Shown one piece after another: positions 1 through 11,765 of a stretch of 64,000 nt of DNA; position 1 is the first letter of the stretch; each line of letters begins with the position of its first letter. The DNA comes from Colius striatus (lineage: Eukaryota; Chordata; Aves; Coliiformes; Coliidae), in NCBI RefSeq assembly GCF_028858725.1, contig NC_084790.1:2362001-2426000 (forward strand), in the 5' to 3' direction. The position numbers were made by a program, and so were the translations under genes. The notes under the pieces were generated by a model, which searched no databases, was not told the DNA's origin, and saw only the letters and a list, made by a program, of their open reading frames with translations.

Positions 1-1041
1 TGCTTCCCTTGTGCTATTTCATTATTACACATCTCACTTTGGTATGGATTTTGCAATGGCTTCACTGCAACTCAGCTGTGGGCTAAGGCCACATTCTGAT
101 GGGTGATCCATGAGCAGAATGATCTGAGATATAGGTCAGAAAAGGTGATGAAACAGACAATGATGAAATAATGAAGTACCCAGTGAAAGTCTCTTTCATT
201 GCCACCATTTGAGATGCTGCTGGAAACTCTTATCCACGTGGGCTTTACAGGTTTTGCAGTCTAAGCTTTCATGGCAATTGGAATAAATATGAGCCCCACT
301 GAGTTATGAAGAGACATAGACTTGATAAAGTGTGCTGCTGACTTTTTAACACAATGCACCTGATCTGCAAAAGTGTGTCAAAAAGGAGACATTAAGCCTG
401 AAGCTTCATAACATTGAGATGCTAATGCTGTTAACTGTTGTTTCACTGCTCACTACATCCAGCAGTTCTCATTCCAGTGAGCTCCTTCCAGGAGGCTCTT
501 CCAAGGTAAACGAGGCCACTGCAGGTTTCCAGACATCTTTGTTAGGCAATTTTTGTAACATTCAGAGAGCTTATGCCTTGCTGTTATTCTTGGAGTTGTA
601 CTGATGATGCTGTCCTCAGGGCAGATGCCTAGAAATAAGCTTTACTGTGCTGGTGAAGAGCAGCTCTTTGTGGTCAGGCTCTTTATGACTACACCAGCAC
701 TTCATCTTACATTTCCCATTTGGTAGCTTCCACATTTATCATTTCATACTTGTTTTTCTGACCCTGAATGATTAAAAATCCCTCCATGAAACATGTGAAC
801 CCCAAGCAAATAAACTTACTGTTTTCCTTCTTTCCAAGGGAAGGGAGAAAGAAACTGGCAGGCTGTGAAGGGGTAAATCTGCAGGCAGAAGTTCATCAGT
901 CCCAAAGGGAAACTACCTTTAGTGCTAAAGTGCATCCCAACAGATCTTTCCTGCATAGACTTTGCTGTACTGTTAATTATACCATACAAAGTGCCAAATC
1001 TAATTCTTCTCTCTCTCTCTCTCCTCTGCCTCCCCTGGCAG
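1..1041 (+). other. ETV4 intron (3' part)
   Basis: No exon or repeat was recognised here. The intron ends in a CT-repeat polypyrimidine tract (about 1009-1024) just before the AG acceptor at 1040-1041. Its 5' splice site lies left of the window. Confidence 0.6.
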
Positions 1042-4000
1042 CTCAGGTTCCAGACAGTGATGAGCAATTTGTGCCTGACTTTCATTCAGAAAACTGTAAG
1101 TAGGACGGGGCAATCACATATCTCAGGGAAGGAGGGCTGGAGACACTTAAACCAAAGCAATACCTAGGAAATACAACACACAGAGACATTGAGGCTCAAA
1201 AGCACTTGTTTTGCTTCTGCATTGTTGTGATGGTGACCAAAAAACCCCACCTCCAAACCAGGCTAAACTGTCCACATCTGGACAAGGCAAAAGTGGTTTT
1301 GTTTGGTGACAGCTATCACTGTCCCTTAGGCTGAGTGGTTTCAACTGATGTGTGTTTTATTTGGTGTGTGGATGAATACTGAGGCACAGCTGAGGAGCTG
1401 AGAAAATGCACTACCATGCCAATCAAAGGTCAAATTTCTGCTGTTATTCCCCTCAAAGCAGAAGAAGTTGTGTCCTACATGGAATTACGGGTCTTGCATC
1501 TCCTGTAGGTGCTTTTTTTTCAAGGCTGTGCTGCTGGCTACAGCATCTTCCAAGAGCTCTGCTTGCCAGTCTGCTCCCTCCCTATTCTTAGGAGCTGTCT
1601 CCTAACAGATGGCCTGTGTTTGCACAGGAGTGTACAGACTGTACCACAAATGTTTGCTCTGAGAACTGGTCCAAGCACTTTGCCTTACAAAGGAGCCAAA
1701 CAGGTACAGGTGTATGTGCAGGAACCTCCCACACAACAGCCATGCAACTCTCTGCTCTTCCCTTCAGTTGCTTCTCCCAGCAGACCACCATCTCATTTGG
1801 AAGCTGAGTCTGAGCTCAGACTGAATGTCTGAAGTGAATACAGACTGTTCTGAACAGCTCTGCTTTGCAAGCAGCCCAAAGAACCCAGAGCCTGACTCTG
1901 ACAGGCATGTCAAGGCTACAAGAAGATGCCTTACACCTTCCCTAGGCACATACATGGCTGGCAGCTAACTGAGAGCAAAGACATCTATTTAAAGCTGATG
2001 CAAGAAACTTTAGGCTGATATCTCCCTCTGCCCAGGGCAGTTTTCCCATGAAAACCAAACTGAAGCCCTTTTCCTGATTGTTTTTTGCCTCTTTCCTTTC
2101 CCTGGACTTGGCCCTGCAGCACAGCTGGCTTGCTCTCTGAGTCATATATCTTATTTCTTCCTCTTTTTGACCTAGAACTGAGGAGGCTGCTCCCATGTTT
2201 CACTCTGAGGGAATGAATGAGCCAGCTGTAATGTGATAGCCTGTTCCAGCTATTAGAGGCCAGAAAGAATTGGCTGCTCCTAGCACACTGAGCTTCTTGA
2301 AACTTCAATGGAGTTCAGTGTACTGGACAGAACAATTTGTTGTGAGGTTTCTTTTTTTGTCCCCTCTGAGACTCAGCCAACACATTGGTATTTTTGAATG
2401 GATTCTATATATCTTTTTAGTCCATACATTGAGAAGAGCTGCTGCAGACAGAAGGGAAATGGATACCTCAGGCATAGAAAGACCTTTTTCAACCTTTCCC
2501 TGGCCCTGGGGTGTTAGCACCGATGTGAGTGCCTATGTGTGTGATATTGGCTCCATCCCAGCTGCACTGGCTCAGAACTCACCTGCTATCAGTTCAGACA
2601 ATGCCCAGAGCTGTTTGTGAGCAGTTCTCCTTCTAGGACTGACAACAGCCTGAGGGCTGGCTGTGGGACTCCCTTGTCTCTGAGAAGAGGGAAGCAGCGA
2701 TATCAGGCTCTGGTGTGGATTTAATTACTTATATTGATTCTATCAAGTTGTTTGGGTCCCTTTGGGTGCTGACATGTTGTCAAGAGTAAAGGTGAGGCCT
2801 TCTGGCATAGGCTCAAACTGAAGAAAGGTAGAAGGAGTCAGGTTTGGGATTTTTCTTCCTCTTTCTTGCTGAGAAAATTAGTTTTTAGGAGGAATGTTTG
2901 CAGTAGAAAGTGGCCTAAGAGTGAAGGCAAAGGCAGAAGATGCTCACCATGTCCTTCAGCCAGGTTAAGCTTGTCTGAAGAGCTAGTAAAGGAAGTTTTT
3001 CTCCCTCCTGGATTTAATTAAGCTTAAGAAGTAACAATACTCATATCCTACATCCTGGTGCTTGCTGTAAACTGCAACCCATCTTTGTTATTCATGACAT
3101 TCTAACCGGCCCAGAAAAGATCCCTCCTCATCTGCATCAGGCCATGACCACAGAGCTGTGCACTGAAAGTGAAAAGGAACCTTTCTACATGGACTGTAAC
3201 TGCTGTTTTGGGTTCTGAGAGTCTCCCAATCCCATATTCAGGGGTGAGGGATTGTTAGCATAGAAGAGATTCAGCAAAGGGAAACTTAAGTTGTGCAGAT
3301 AGCAGCTTAGTGTAACATGGCAACCTCCTGCTCAGGAACCACAGCAGCCTGTAGAAGAGCCTGCCCTTCTTTTTCCTGAGTGCTGAAGTATAAAACTGAT
3401 AGAATTAATGAAGTTAAGCACTTCAAAGGGAGGCTACTGAACAGACTTCAAGCTGCTCTTTGAACTTGGAGGTGTACTATAATGAAAGCAAGGACTTGGA
3501 AGTCAGACTTCTGTTTTGTACTGTGCTTTCACATTGATACAGTGCCTTTAGGAAAAGGATTTGAACCCTCCAAATTAGTTAGGAGCTTCTGAGACCACTA
3601 CTAGTGGAGGTGAGGTGGATGCAGAGCTGCTGAATGACAGAGCCCAGAGGGGGGTGATCAATGGCACAGGATGGAGCTGGAGGCCTGTGGCCAGTGGAGT
3701 TGCACAGGGATGGGTTCTGGGGCCAGTCTTGCTCAACATCTTCATCAAGCACCTGGGTGAGGACACAGAGGGACCCTCAGCAAGTGCCCTGCTGGCACCA
3801 AACTGGGAGCACTGGCTGATTGCCCAGAGGCTGTGCTGCCAGGCAGCCAGATCTCAACCAGCTGCAGAGTTGGGCACAGAGGAACCTGCTGAGGGTCAGC
3901 AAGGGCAAGGGCAGAGTCCTGCAGCTGGGGAGGAACAAGCCCCTGCAGCAGCACAGGCTGGGGGTGAGCTGCTGGAGAGCAGCTCCAGGAGACAGAGCTG

Positions 4001-7000
4001 ACACTGCTGGGGGAGAATCAACTGCCCATGAGCAGCAACGTGGCCTGGTGGGCAAGAAGCCAATGGCAGCCTGGGGGCATCCAGCAGAGTGTGGATCCAG
4101 CAGCAGGGCCAGGGAGCTTCTGCTCCCCTTTGCTCTGCTCTGCCACATGTGCTGAGGCCTCATCTGGAGTCCTGGGGCCAGTTGTGGGCTCCCCAGCTGC
4201 AGAGGGCCAGGGAAGTGCTGCAGAGAGGCCAGCACAGGGCCAGCAAGATGCTCAGGGCACTGGAGCATGTTCCTGCTGAGGAAAGGCTGTGGGCCCTGGG
4301 GCTGCTCAGTGTTTGTAGTTGTGCCTGCAACAACTTTGCATTTATTGTCCCACAAGAGGAATGATGCTCTTAGGAAATCTACAGTGTGTCGTCATGTTAG
4401 TACTTCATCATTTAGTGCAATGCCACTGACAAGACATGCTCAGCAGCTGTGGCAATGAACAAGCATTTTGCATGACGCAACCCAAACCTTTGCTTTCTTG
4501 TGTTTAAAAAAGCAGAGGATGTGTGTGCTGACCCTTATGACATAACAGAAAATGTCTGTCCCGGCCTTGGAACAGTTTAGGAAATACCCATTGCCTAAAA
4601 TGCTGTTCTAAGTTACATGTTTATTAGTCTGTAGCCAGAGACACAGCTCAGACTTTGTTCCGGTTATTTAGTTTTAATTAATTCAGTAGTAGATTTCTAT
4701 TTCAATATATCAAAGAATTCCTAGGGTTCAAGGTGCTGGGACTAATGGGCTCTGTTCATTTACGCTTAGAGAGCAGGGCAGGGGAAAGGGAGCTGGGGGT
4801 GCTGGTGGGCAGCAGCATGAGCAGGAGCCAGCAACGTGGCCTCGTGGCCAAGAAGGCCAATGGCAGCCTGGGCTGGATGAGAAGGGCTGTGGGCAGGAGG
4901 TGCAGAGAGCTTCTGCTCCCCCTCTGCTCTGCCCTCCTGAGCCTGCAGCTGGAAGATTGTGGCCAGTGCTGGGCCCCTCAGTTGCAGAAGGACAGGGAGC
5001 TGCTGGAGAGAGTTGAGTGCAGGGCCACAGAGATGCTGAAGGGAGTGGAGCATCTGCCTTGTGCTGAAAGGCTGAGGGAGCTGGGGCTCTGCAGCTGGGA
5101 GAAGAGGAGCCTGAGGGCTGAGCTCATTCATGTTCCAAATGCATCAAGGGTGGGTGTGAGGAGGCTGGAGCCAGGCTGTGCTCAGGGATGGCCAATGACA
5201 GGACAAGGGGCAATGGGGACAAGCTGCAACAGAAGAGGTTCCAAAGCAACACAAGGAAGAATTTGTTCCCTGTTGAGGTGAGGGAGCACTGGCAGGGGCT
5301 GCCCAGATGGGCTGTGGAGGCTCCTTGTCTGGAGCCATCCCAACCCCAGCTGGATGAGTCCCTGTGTGCCCTGCTCTAGGTGGTGCTGCTCTGGCAGGGG
5401 GGTTGCACTGGATGAGCCCTTGAGATTCTGTGAAGGGCAGAGCTCAGGAAGCTCCAGTGAAGAGTTGTGCATTTTCATAGAATCATTATGATGTAGTTTT
5501 AAGGGTTTCTCTGAAAACAGATGCTTTCAAAATCATAGAATCATTACAGTTGGAAAAAGACCTTTAAGGTCATCAAGTCCAACCACTAAACCAAAATAGC
5601 AACCACTCTGGTGGTATTTTATTTCCCTGAGCCAGCTGAACAAGGACATGGTGGTGGCATCACAACTGGTTTTATTGGCTGATGAAAAAGTCATCTCACC
5701 TTAAACAAAAGTATCAACCTGACCTTTCATTTCTCTCCCACAGTAGCTTTTCACAGTCCTCCTGCTAAGATTAAAAAGGAGCCCCAGAGTCCTTCCTCTG
5801 ACCCCACGCTGTCCTGCAACCACAAGCAGCCATTCCAGTACCACAATGGCGAGCAGTGCCTTTACACCAGGTAACACCTCACACAGGGGAGGGCCAGGAG
5901 CTATTAGGAAATCAAGGGCTGCTGCATCACCTACTAATAAAGCATTCTGACAGCAATCTGCCTGCTGGGTAATGGGGATGCACACCTACTGCTATCTAAA
6001 TTAACCAATGGGTCAGCTTGTGGCGGCGCTCAGCCTGCCATTTATTGCACTGGATGGTTCAGACATGTACAGAGTAGAGCTGGGCTTGCCTCTATTTTTT
6101 CTTCTCCTTAGTGCTCTTCCTCAGCTGTCCTGATGCTAAGAGCAGTCTTGACATTGGGCATGTGTCTCTCTCCCCACTGCTTTACAAAATCTGTCACATA
6201 AAGAGGTCCCTGACACCACTGCCCACAGTCCCAGCTACTTGCCTCAGTTATAGTATGGCTTCTTCACTACAGATACCTTCTCCAGTTTGCTGCTTGAAGG
6301 GTTGTTGCTACTGTGTGTGGGGGAAACCAGTTATCAGTGAAGAAAGTGTTGATGCTGAGAGCTTTCTAGCCTGGGTGGCTGCACAGGGGGTCAATGTGTC
6401 TGCCTGTGATGCAGATGCTGCCACGAGTCCCTCTCTTGGCAAGGATCATACTCCATTATCTGTTTGACTGTTCCTAGTGCCTATGATCAACCCAGACAAG
6501 TTGGAATCAAGTCTTCCAGCCCAGGAATCCAGATACAATCACCTCTCCAGCAGTTCTCTAGACAGGACAGGAGCTTCCTGACCCCTACAGGGCCACCCCA
6601 CCCCACATCCAGCCGTGGATACCTAAACGAAAGCAGGTGAGTTACTGCCCAGGAAGGGGCAGTTATTGGTGAGAAGGACTGCCCTCCGTGGTGATTCAGG
6701 GAGGAGAGGCTGCAGCATCTAGATTCAAGTGCTCAGTTGTCAGGAATGACAGGATCCCTCATCCAAAGTATCTGGGGCTCACCACTGCTGTCTGGGGTTT
6801 GATGTCTGTAACCTTAAGCCAGCCTGATTCTGTGAATGATAGGCTGTGGAGCTGCCATTGGAAACATCTTTCATTGAGGTTCCTTCCTTGGCACAGCTAC
6901 TTATGCAGCTCCTACAGCCCCAGTAACAGGCTGAGGTCAAGGAAGTGTCTGTCCCTCAGTCAGCCCTGCACCGGGGCTGAGATCAGACTGCCAAGAAAGC

Positions 7001-10000
7001 AGCCATCCCATATCCTCCCCTTCTTCTAGCTCTGCATACCAGCCACCTCTGGAGATGTGCCGTTCCTTCCCCTCCTCCCAGGGCATGGCCCAGGAAGATC
7101 CCATCTCCTACCAGCACCAGATGTCTGAACCTTGCCTCCAGTACCCTCATCAGGGCTTCAAACAGGAGTACCACGACCCTCAGTACGAGCAAGCGAGCCA
7201 GGCGGGCAGCAGCCGATACCCAGGAGCTGTGGTGGTAAAGCAGGAGCAAGTGGATTGCATGTATGACTCAGGTAGGCAGAGCTCTGACTGCATAAACCAG
7301 ACATCAGGGCAGGGGGGTGGGCAGCCTCACTGGTGGTCTTTGGGCTCTGAAATAGTTCTAGAATCATAGAATAGTGGAGGTTGGAAGGGACCCTCAGAGC
7401 TCTTGTCTAATTCTGGGCTGGATGAGAAGGGCTGTGGGCAGGAGGTGCAGATGACTTTCCACCTCTAGAGAGCAAGATCGTTCTGCCTCCCGTGCTTGTT
7501 CATTAAACGAACCTGTTCATTGTTCTGTAGATGTTCCTGGCTGTCCTTCCATGTACATAAATGCTGAGAGTTACCCAAACCATTCAAATCCAGAGGATAC
7601 ATCAGGTAAGAAACTCATGGGCTGTCTTCTCTCCCTGCATTGCTCTCTACTACCACCCTGTCCCTGGCTACAACTGCCTGTGCATCCTCTTTCAGGCTGC
7701 AGCTATGACAAGCAGATGAGGCCTTTCACTGATGATACCTGTGTTGTTCCAGAAAGATTTGAAGGTCAGAGAAAGAATGGCTTGCAGTTTGGGTGTGATA
7801 TAGGGTTATCCAACATCTTGACCACTGTCTACATAGTTCCTTACGCTGTGTTCTGGTAGGTGTGTTAGCTGTGGCTCATACCCAGCTTTTGGGTGTCCTG
7901 TTTCTTGAGCTTTTCTAGCATAAAGTAGCTTAACCATGAGGTTCATCAGAGCTCCTGTTGGAAGAGCTGCTGGTGAATAGGTTGCTTTGGTTTATGTGAA
8001 CTGAAATGTTGCAGGTAAACTGATGGGAAAGGTTTGAGTGGTGTTTTTGGCAACTGTTACCTTGAGAAATAGCTTGTCTGCTCTCGGCAGGAGACATCAA
8101 GCAAGAAGCTGGAGGATACAGGGAAGGACCTCCCTACCAGAGAAGGGGATCTCTCCAGCTTTGGCAGTTCCTGGTGGCTTTATTGGATGATCCAACCAAC
8201 TCCCATTTCATTGCCTGGACTGGCAGAGGGATGGAATTCAAGCTCATTGAGCCAGAAGAGGTGAAACCATTTGGCTTCTATAAAGAGGAACAGCCACTGT
8301 TTCTGAGACTAAGCTGCTTTTCTTCTGCCCTGTGAAGGCTCCTGCCTACCAGTGCTACTCTTTAGACTCTGTAGCAAGGTAGAAGAGATCAGAGCACATC
8401 AGGTTTAAAAAAGGCTGCTTGTACAGTTTAGAGCCTCAGCAACACAGTGAGTGAAATCACCCACTACCTCCACTTCCTTAGCCACTTCACTCTCAAGCTT
8501 GTTGCCTCCCTGTGTTGTCTTAAGCTTCCCAACTTGAGGTTTGCAGTTTGGAACCCACCTGATTACAGCAGCTTTCGTAAAAATCTAGAAGAAAAATATG
8601 TCCCAGTCTAAAGATATTTGGATAATGACCTTAACTGAGGTGGAATTTCTGGCTCTGTCACGTTCCAACCCCCACCCCAGTATTAGCTGATAATACCTGG
8701 GAGACCTGTCTGTTGTATCTGTTCACATCTTGCTCCAATTAGAGCTACGTTTAGCACTGTTCTTGCTGCATATCAGCCTTTACAGGCAAATGAGTTGTTT
8801 TGGTGGGCTGCCACATGCTTACAACAGATTGCTGACTCTCCTGGACAAAGCTGAAAATCGTGTAGCAGTGGGAAGAAAGGCACAGGGGTCTTCCATGGAG
8901 GTGTCCCTTGTACTTGGGCTCCTGGTAAACGTGTGTTACTTGAAGATTAAATGTAGCATAGGATGAAGGCAGTCCTTTAGCATTCTCCAGCTTGAAAAGT
9001 GAGAAGTGGTGACAGCAAATGAGCTGTGTGGTGGCAAGGAGAAAGCCTCTCTGATACAGGGTGATTCAGCTTGAGTTCTGCTCTTCTTATTGAAGAGCTG
9101 CTAGCTAATTGTCGAGTCATAATCTGATGGGGTACCATCCCTCAAAAGAGAAACAGCTGGACAACATTCTTTTGATCTCCTTGGGTTGGCTTCCCAGACG
9201 TTTATGTGCTTGGATGCTTCACTCTACAGGTGGCCAGGTTGTGGGGTATCCAAAAGAACCGTCCAGCCATGAACTATGACAAGCTGAGCCGGTCCCTTCG
9301 CTACTACTATGAGAAAGGCATCATGCAGAAGGTCAGTTTGCAAAGCAGAAGGAGTTGTTAAACCTTCAGTAAGGCTTCTGTTGTTGTTTGAGACAAGAAG
9401 TCTTACAGGTACAGAATGCATTTGAGCTTGCCAGGCAGCCTGAGCTTCTTTTGCAGCAGTTAAATGAAGAAGAAGCTGAAGTGAAGCAACACATGGGAAA
9501 TAAACCAAAGGGGACTCTTGCTTTCCTCTTTCTTTTCTGTGTATGCCTGCAGTCAGGAGAGTTGGAATTCTTGCAGCTGCAAGGACATACAATCAGTTTA
9601 GACTGTCAGTGACAGAAAGGTTGCCTGGGGGTTGGTCTTATGTGGCAGGGATGGTGTCTTCCAGCTCCAGAGCACTGGAGAGGATAACTGGGAGTGTAAT
9701 ATGTCACAGCAAGGCCTGATGTGGGCTTGTTGATGTTGTTGCTGCTTGGACAAAGAGTCAACTGGCAGCATCCCATTTCCCAGGAGCTGTTCCAAGGGAG
9801 ACCAGGGCAGCAGAGGGAGAAGTTTACAACTCAGATATGTCTCAGGCCAATGGGCTAGAGCAGCCAAAAGCTTATGCAAGCCTGTGTGCATGGAGCATTC
9901 ACATCCTGACTTCCTTGCAGGTGGCTGGAGAGCGCTACGTGTACAAGTTTGTGTGTGAGCCTGAAGCCTTGTTCTCTTTGGCCTTCCCTGACAACCAAAG

Positions 10001-10142
10001 GCCAACCCTGAAGGCAGAGTTAGACCGGCAGATCAGTGAGGAGGATACAGTGCCTCTTTCTCACCTGGATGAGAATGCCACTTACCTGCCAGACCTTGGA
10101 AACCTCCCTTCTCAGCTTTACAACAAAGGCTACACTTACTAG
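1042..10142 (+). CDS. ETV4: ETV4 (PEA3), ETS-family transcription factor; 3' nine coding exons, 5' end outside window
   Basis: Sequence-specific nuclear transcription factor of the PEA3 group (ETV1/4/5), a target of RAS-MAPK/FGF signalling. Coding exons read as 1042-1095, 5744-5870, 6478-6636, 7030-7271, 7531-7605, 7696-7764, 8091-8260, 9230-9331 and 9921-10142, all with AG acceptors and GT donors. Phases join without a break: 405 complete codons plus stop. The first visible exon encodes [18 protein letters not shown], the end of the acidic activation region, with the VP motifs known as COP1 degrons in this family. Later exons hold SUMO-type motifs IKKEP, FKQEY, VKQEQ and IKQEA. The ETS domain begins at [14 protein letters not shown] (about 8147) and includes [16 protein letters not shown] and the C-terminal YVYKFV. 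The protein ends KGYTY. Human ETV4 is 484 aa, so roughly 70 N-terminal residues are missing to the left. I saw no exon for them in 1-1041. It converges on DHX8. Identification is by strong protein similarity and is near certain. Confidence 0.97.
3600..4310 (+). mobile_element. CR1 LINE fragment with reverse-transcriptase remnant
   Basis: The plus-strand translation starts with a decayed end of a CR1 reverse transcriptase (a [17 protein letters not shown]-like block, where functional copies usually read GVPQGSVLG). It continues through the typical LINE ORF2 C-terminal text ([30 protein letters not shown]) over more than one frame. It lacks both the 5' part and the 3' tail. It lies inside the first visible ETV4 intron. 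The overlapping open frames on both strands here are shadows of this element. Confidence 0.85.
4765..5437 (+). mobile_element. CR1 LINE fragment with 3' end
   Basis: The plus-strand open frame carries the CR1 ORF2 C-terminus ([57 protein letters not shown]). A 3' UTR follows, ending in a GGATGAGC...GAGATTCTGTGAA tail typical of CR1. It repeats the same part of ORF2 as the copy about 450 bp upstream, so it is a separate insertion in the same orientation within the ETV4 intron. Confidence 0.88.
5477..5605 (-). mobile_element. CR1 3'-end fragments, minus orientation
   Basis: Two reversed CR1 tail signatures (CATAGAATCATTATGATG at 5477, then AATCATAGAATCATTACAG at about 5530) are followed by the reversed CR1 end (TTGGAAAAAGACCTTTAAGG and TCCAACCACT). 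The fragment is about 130 bp and lies just before an ETV4 exon. Confidence 0.75.
7361..7450. mobile_element. Composite CR1 fragment (reversed tail joined to a plus-strand piece)
   Basis: Positions 7361-7410 are a minus-orientation CR1 tail (GAATCATAGAATAGTGGAGG, then TTGGAAGGGACC). Joined directly to it, 7413-7450 is a 38-nt plus-orientation CR1 ORF2 piece that is identical to 4868-4905. The opposite orientations in so short an element suggest twin priming or a local templated copy. It lies in an ETV4 intron. Confidence 0.7.
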
Positions 10143-11765
10143 CGTTGCTGGCAGCACTCTCTGCCACACTTGCTTGTGTATATAAGTAGACATCTGGTTC
10201 ATATTCAATCAGTATAAGCATTTTTGCAGGCCAGTCTAAGGTGGCACTAAACCCTGAATCCTTGCTCTGGTCAGAAAAGGTGGTCAGGTACACCTGTGGG
10301 TAATCACCTGACAGTTGACAAGGCTCTTGCGTGCTTTGTCAGGATGGGATTCAGTGATGCAGATGTCTTTCAAGGAGCAGAGCTGCAGCTTCAGTAGCAC
10401 ATCAGGTGATTGGTGCCTCCAGCCAGAACATAGGAACCTGTTACAGTCCCTCTCTTTGGTAAGAGAGGAGATGCTGTCCTACTAGGCTTTTGTTTTCAGT
10501 TATGGGGATTCTACAATGCTGCTGCTGACTCCAGTCCTTCAGCTGAGGTGACTCCTCACCTCTGCATGGCCAGTCTGGCCTTCACTCCAGGATGGCTGCA
10601 ACACTGATCACAGATCATACACCTCCCCTGTGAACTGTTTTGTGGGAACAGGGAATGCCTTTTGTCTTGTATGTGCATGCTCCTGCCTATCCCCTCCTCC
10701 CTCATAATACTTCATGCCAGGGCTCAGTGGTAGTTGGACACCCCAAGCAGGGAGCTGGAGGCACTGCCAGGATTAGAGCAGTACATGGCACAACACAGTT
10801 TAGGGGAACTACAGAGCTCCCTGCTTCCATTGGTGTGAGGCACAGTTCAAAGCCAACATCCCCTTCAGGCAGAGGCATTGCAGGAGGCAGCAAGGTCTGA
10901 GCCACCAGTTCCTTGCAGTGTTGTGGCTTTTCCAAAATGCACAACTTCTTCAACAAACATCCTTGGGGGATCTTTAAAGACTTGTCAGGCTCTTGAGTGT
11001 GCCCATCCTGGGCTTGGCACCTGAGGCAAAAAAAGAGCCTGATGGAGATGCTTTAAGAAAGCTTTTACAAACCAGAGGTAGTTCTGTCATAGCTGGATTT
11101 AGACTTAACCTCCTTTGCATGTTTGAAGGAAATTCTGATGTGGTGGAAAGGCAGCTGCCTCTGCAACCCAACACAGCACCTGCAGCTTCACTGGACTTTG
11201 GTCTTCCACAACAGTGGATGTTTAGGATGGGCATGACATCCTCACTGAGAGGTGCTTCACTTCTGAATTAGCAGCTCTGACCATGTGCCCAGTTAGGCAA
11301 GGAGCAGTACAATGTACTCTTAACAGAACAAAACTGGTTCCTACTGCTTTAGACTGATGATCCAGCTCCTAATATAGAGCACTACCAGTCCTGCTGCTGT
11401 GGCAGCCTGTAGTATATTGATTGAAAGCCTGATCCCCCCCTTATGACTCCCCTGCATGGCTAATGCCAACCCTCCCAGCTTTGTTAGTGGGCAAGGCTAC
11501 TTTCCCTGCCTGAAGAGAGGCCAGATAGCCAGAGCATCCTGCCCTGCTGATGCCTTTGCCTGCTCTGTGCAGCCCAGAGACTCAGTGTTTTTGCAGATCC
11601 TGGCCCTCCTGCTTTGTCCTGCTCCCACTTGGCAAGCACACATCCTCTGGCGTCCCCAAAATAAGGGTGAAGGGGAATACTTCCATTGGTATAAGCTGCC
11701 CTGTTTACTATTTATGAGTGTAAAAATACTATAATTAATAAATTGGTCTATGTCTTTGGCCAGTG
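10143..11765 (+). other. ETV4: ETV4 3' UTR with probable polyadenylation signal
   Basis: The sequence after the ETV4 stop codon has no credible coding exon. The first well-placed canonical AATAAA on the plus strand is at 11737-11742, followed by a T/G-rich stretch that could be the downstream element. This gives a 3' UTR of about 1.6 kb. The cleavage site is inferred, and the short open frames inside look like chance. Confidence 0.6.

Noticed and set aside
1009-1024. CT repeat as an independent microsatellite
   Set aside because: It is the polypyrimidine tract of the ETV4 acceptor and short.
3777-4355. 192-codon minus-strand open frame
   Set aside because: It is the antisense of a CR1 ORF2 fragment; the plus strand gives the recognisable protein.
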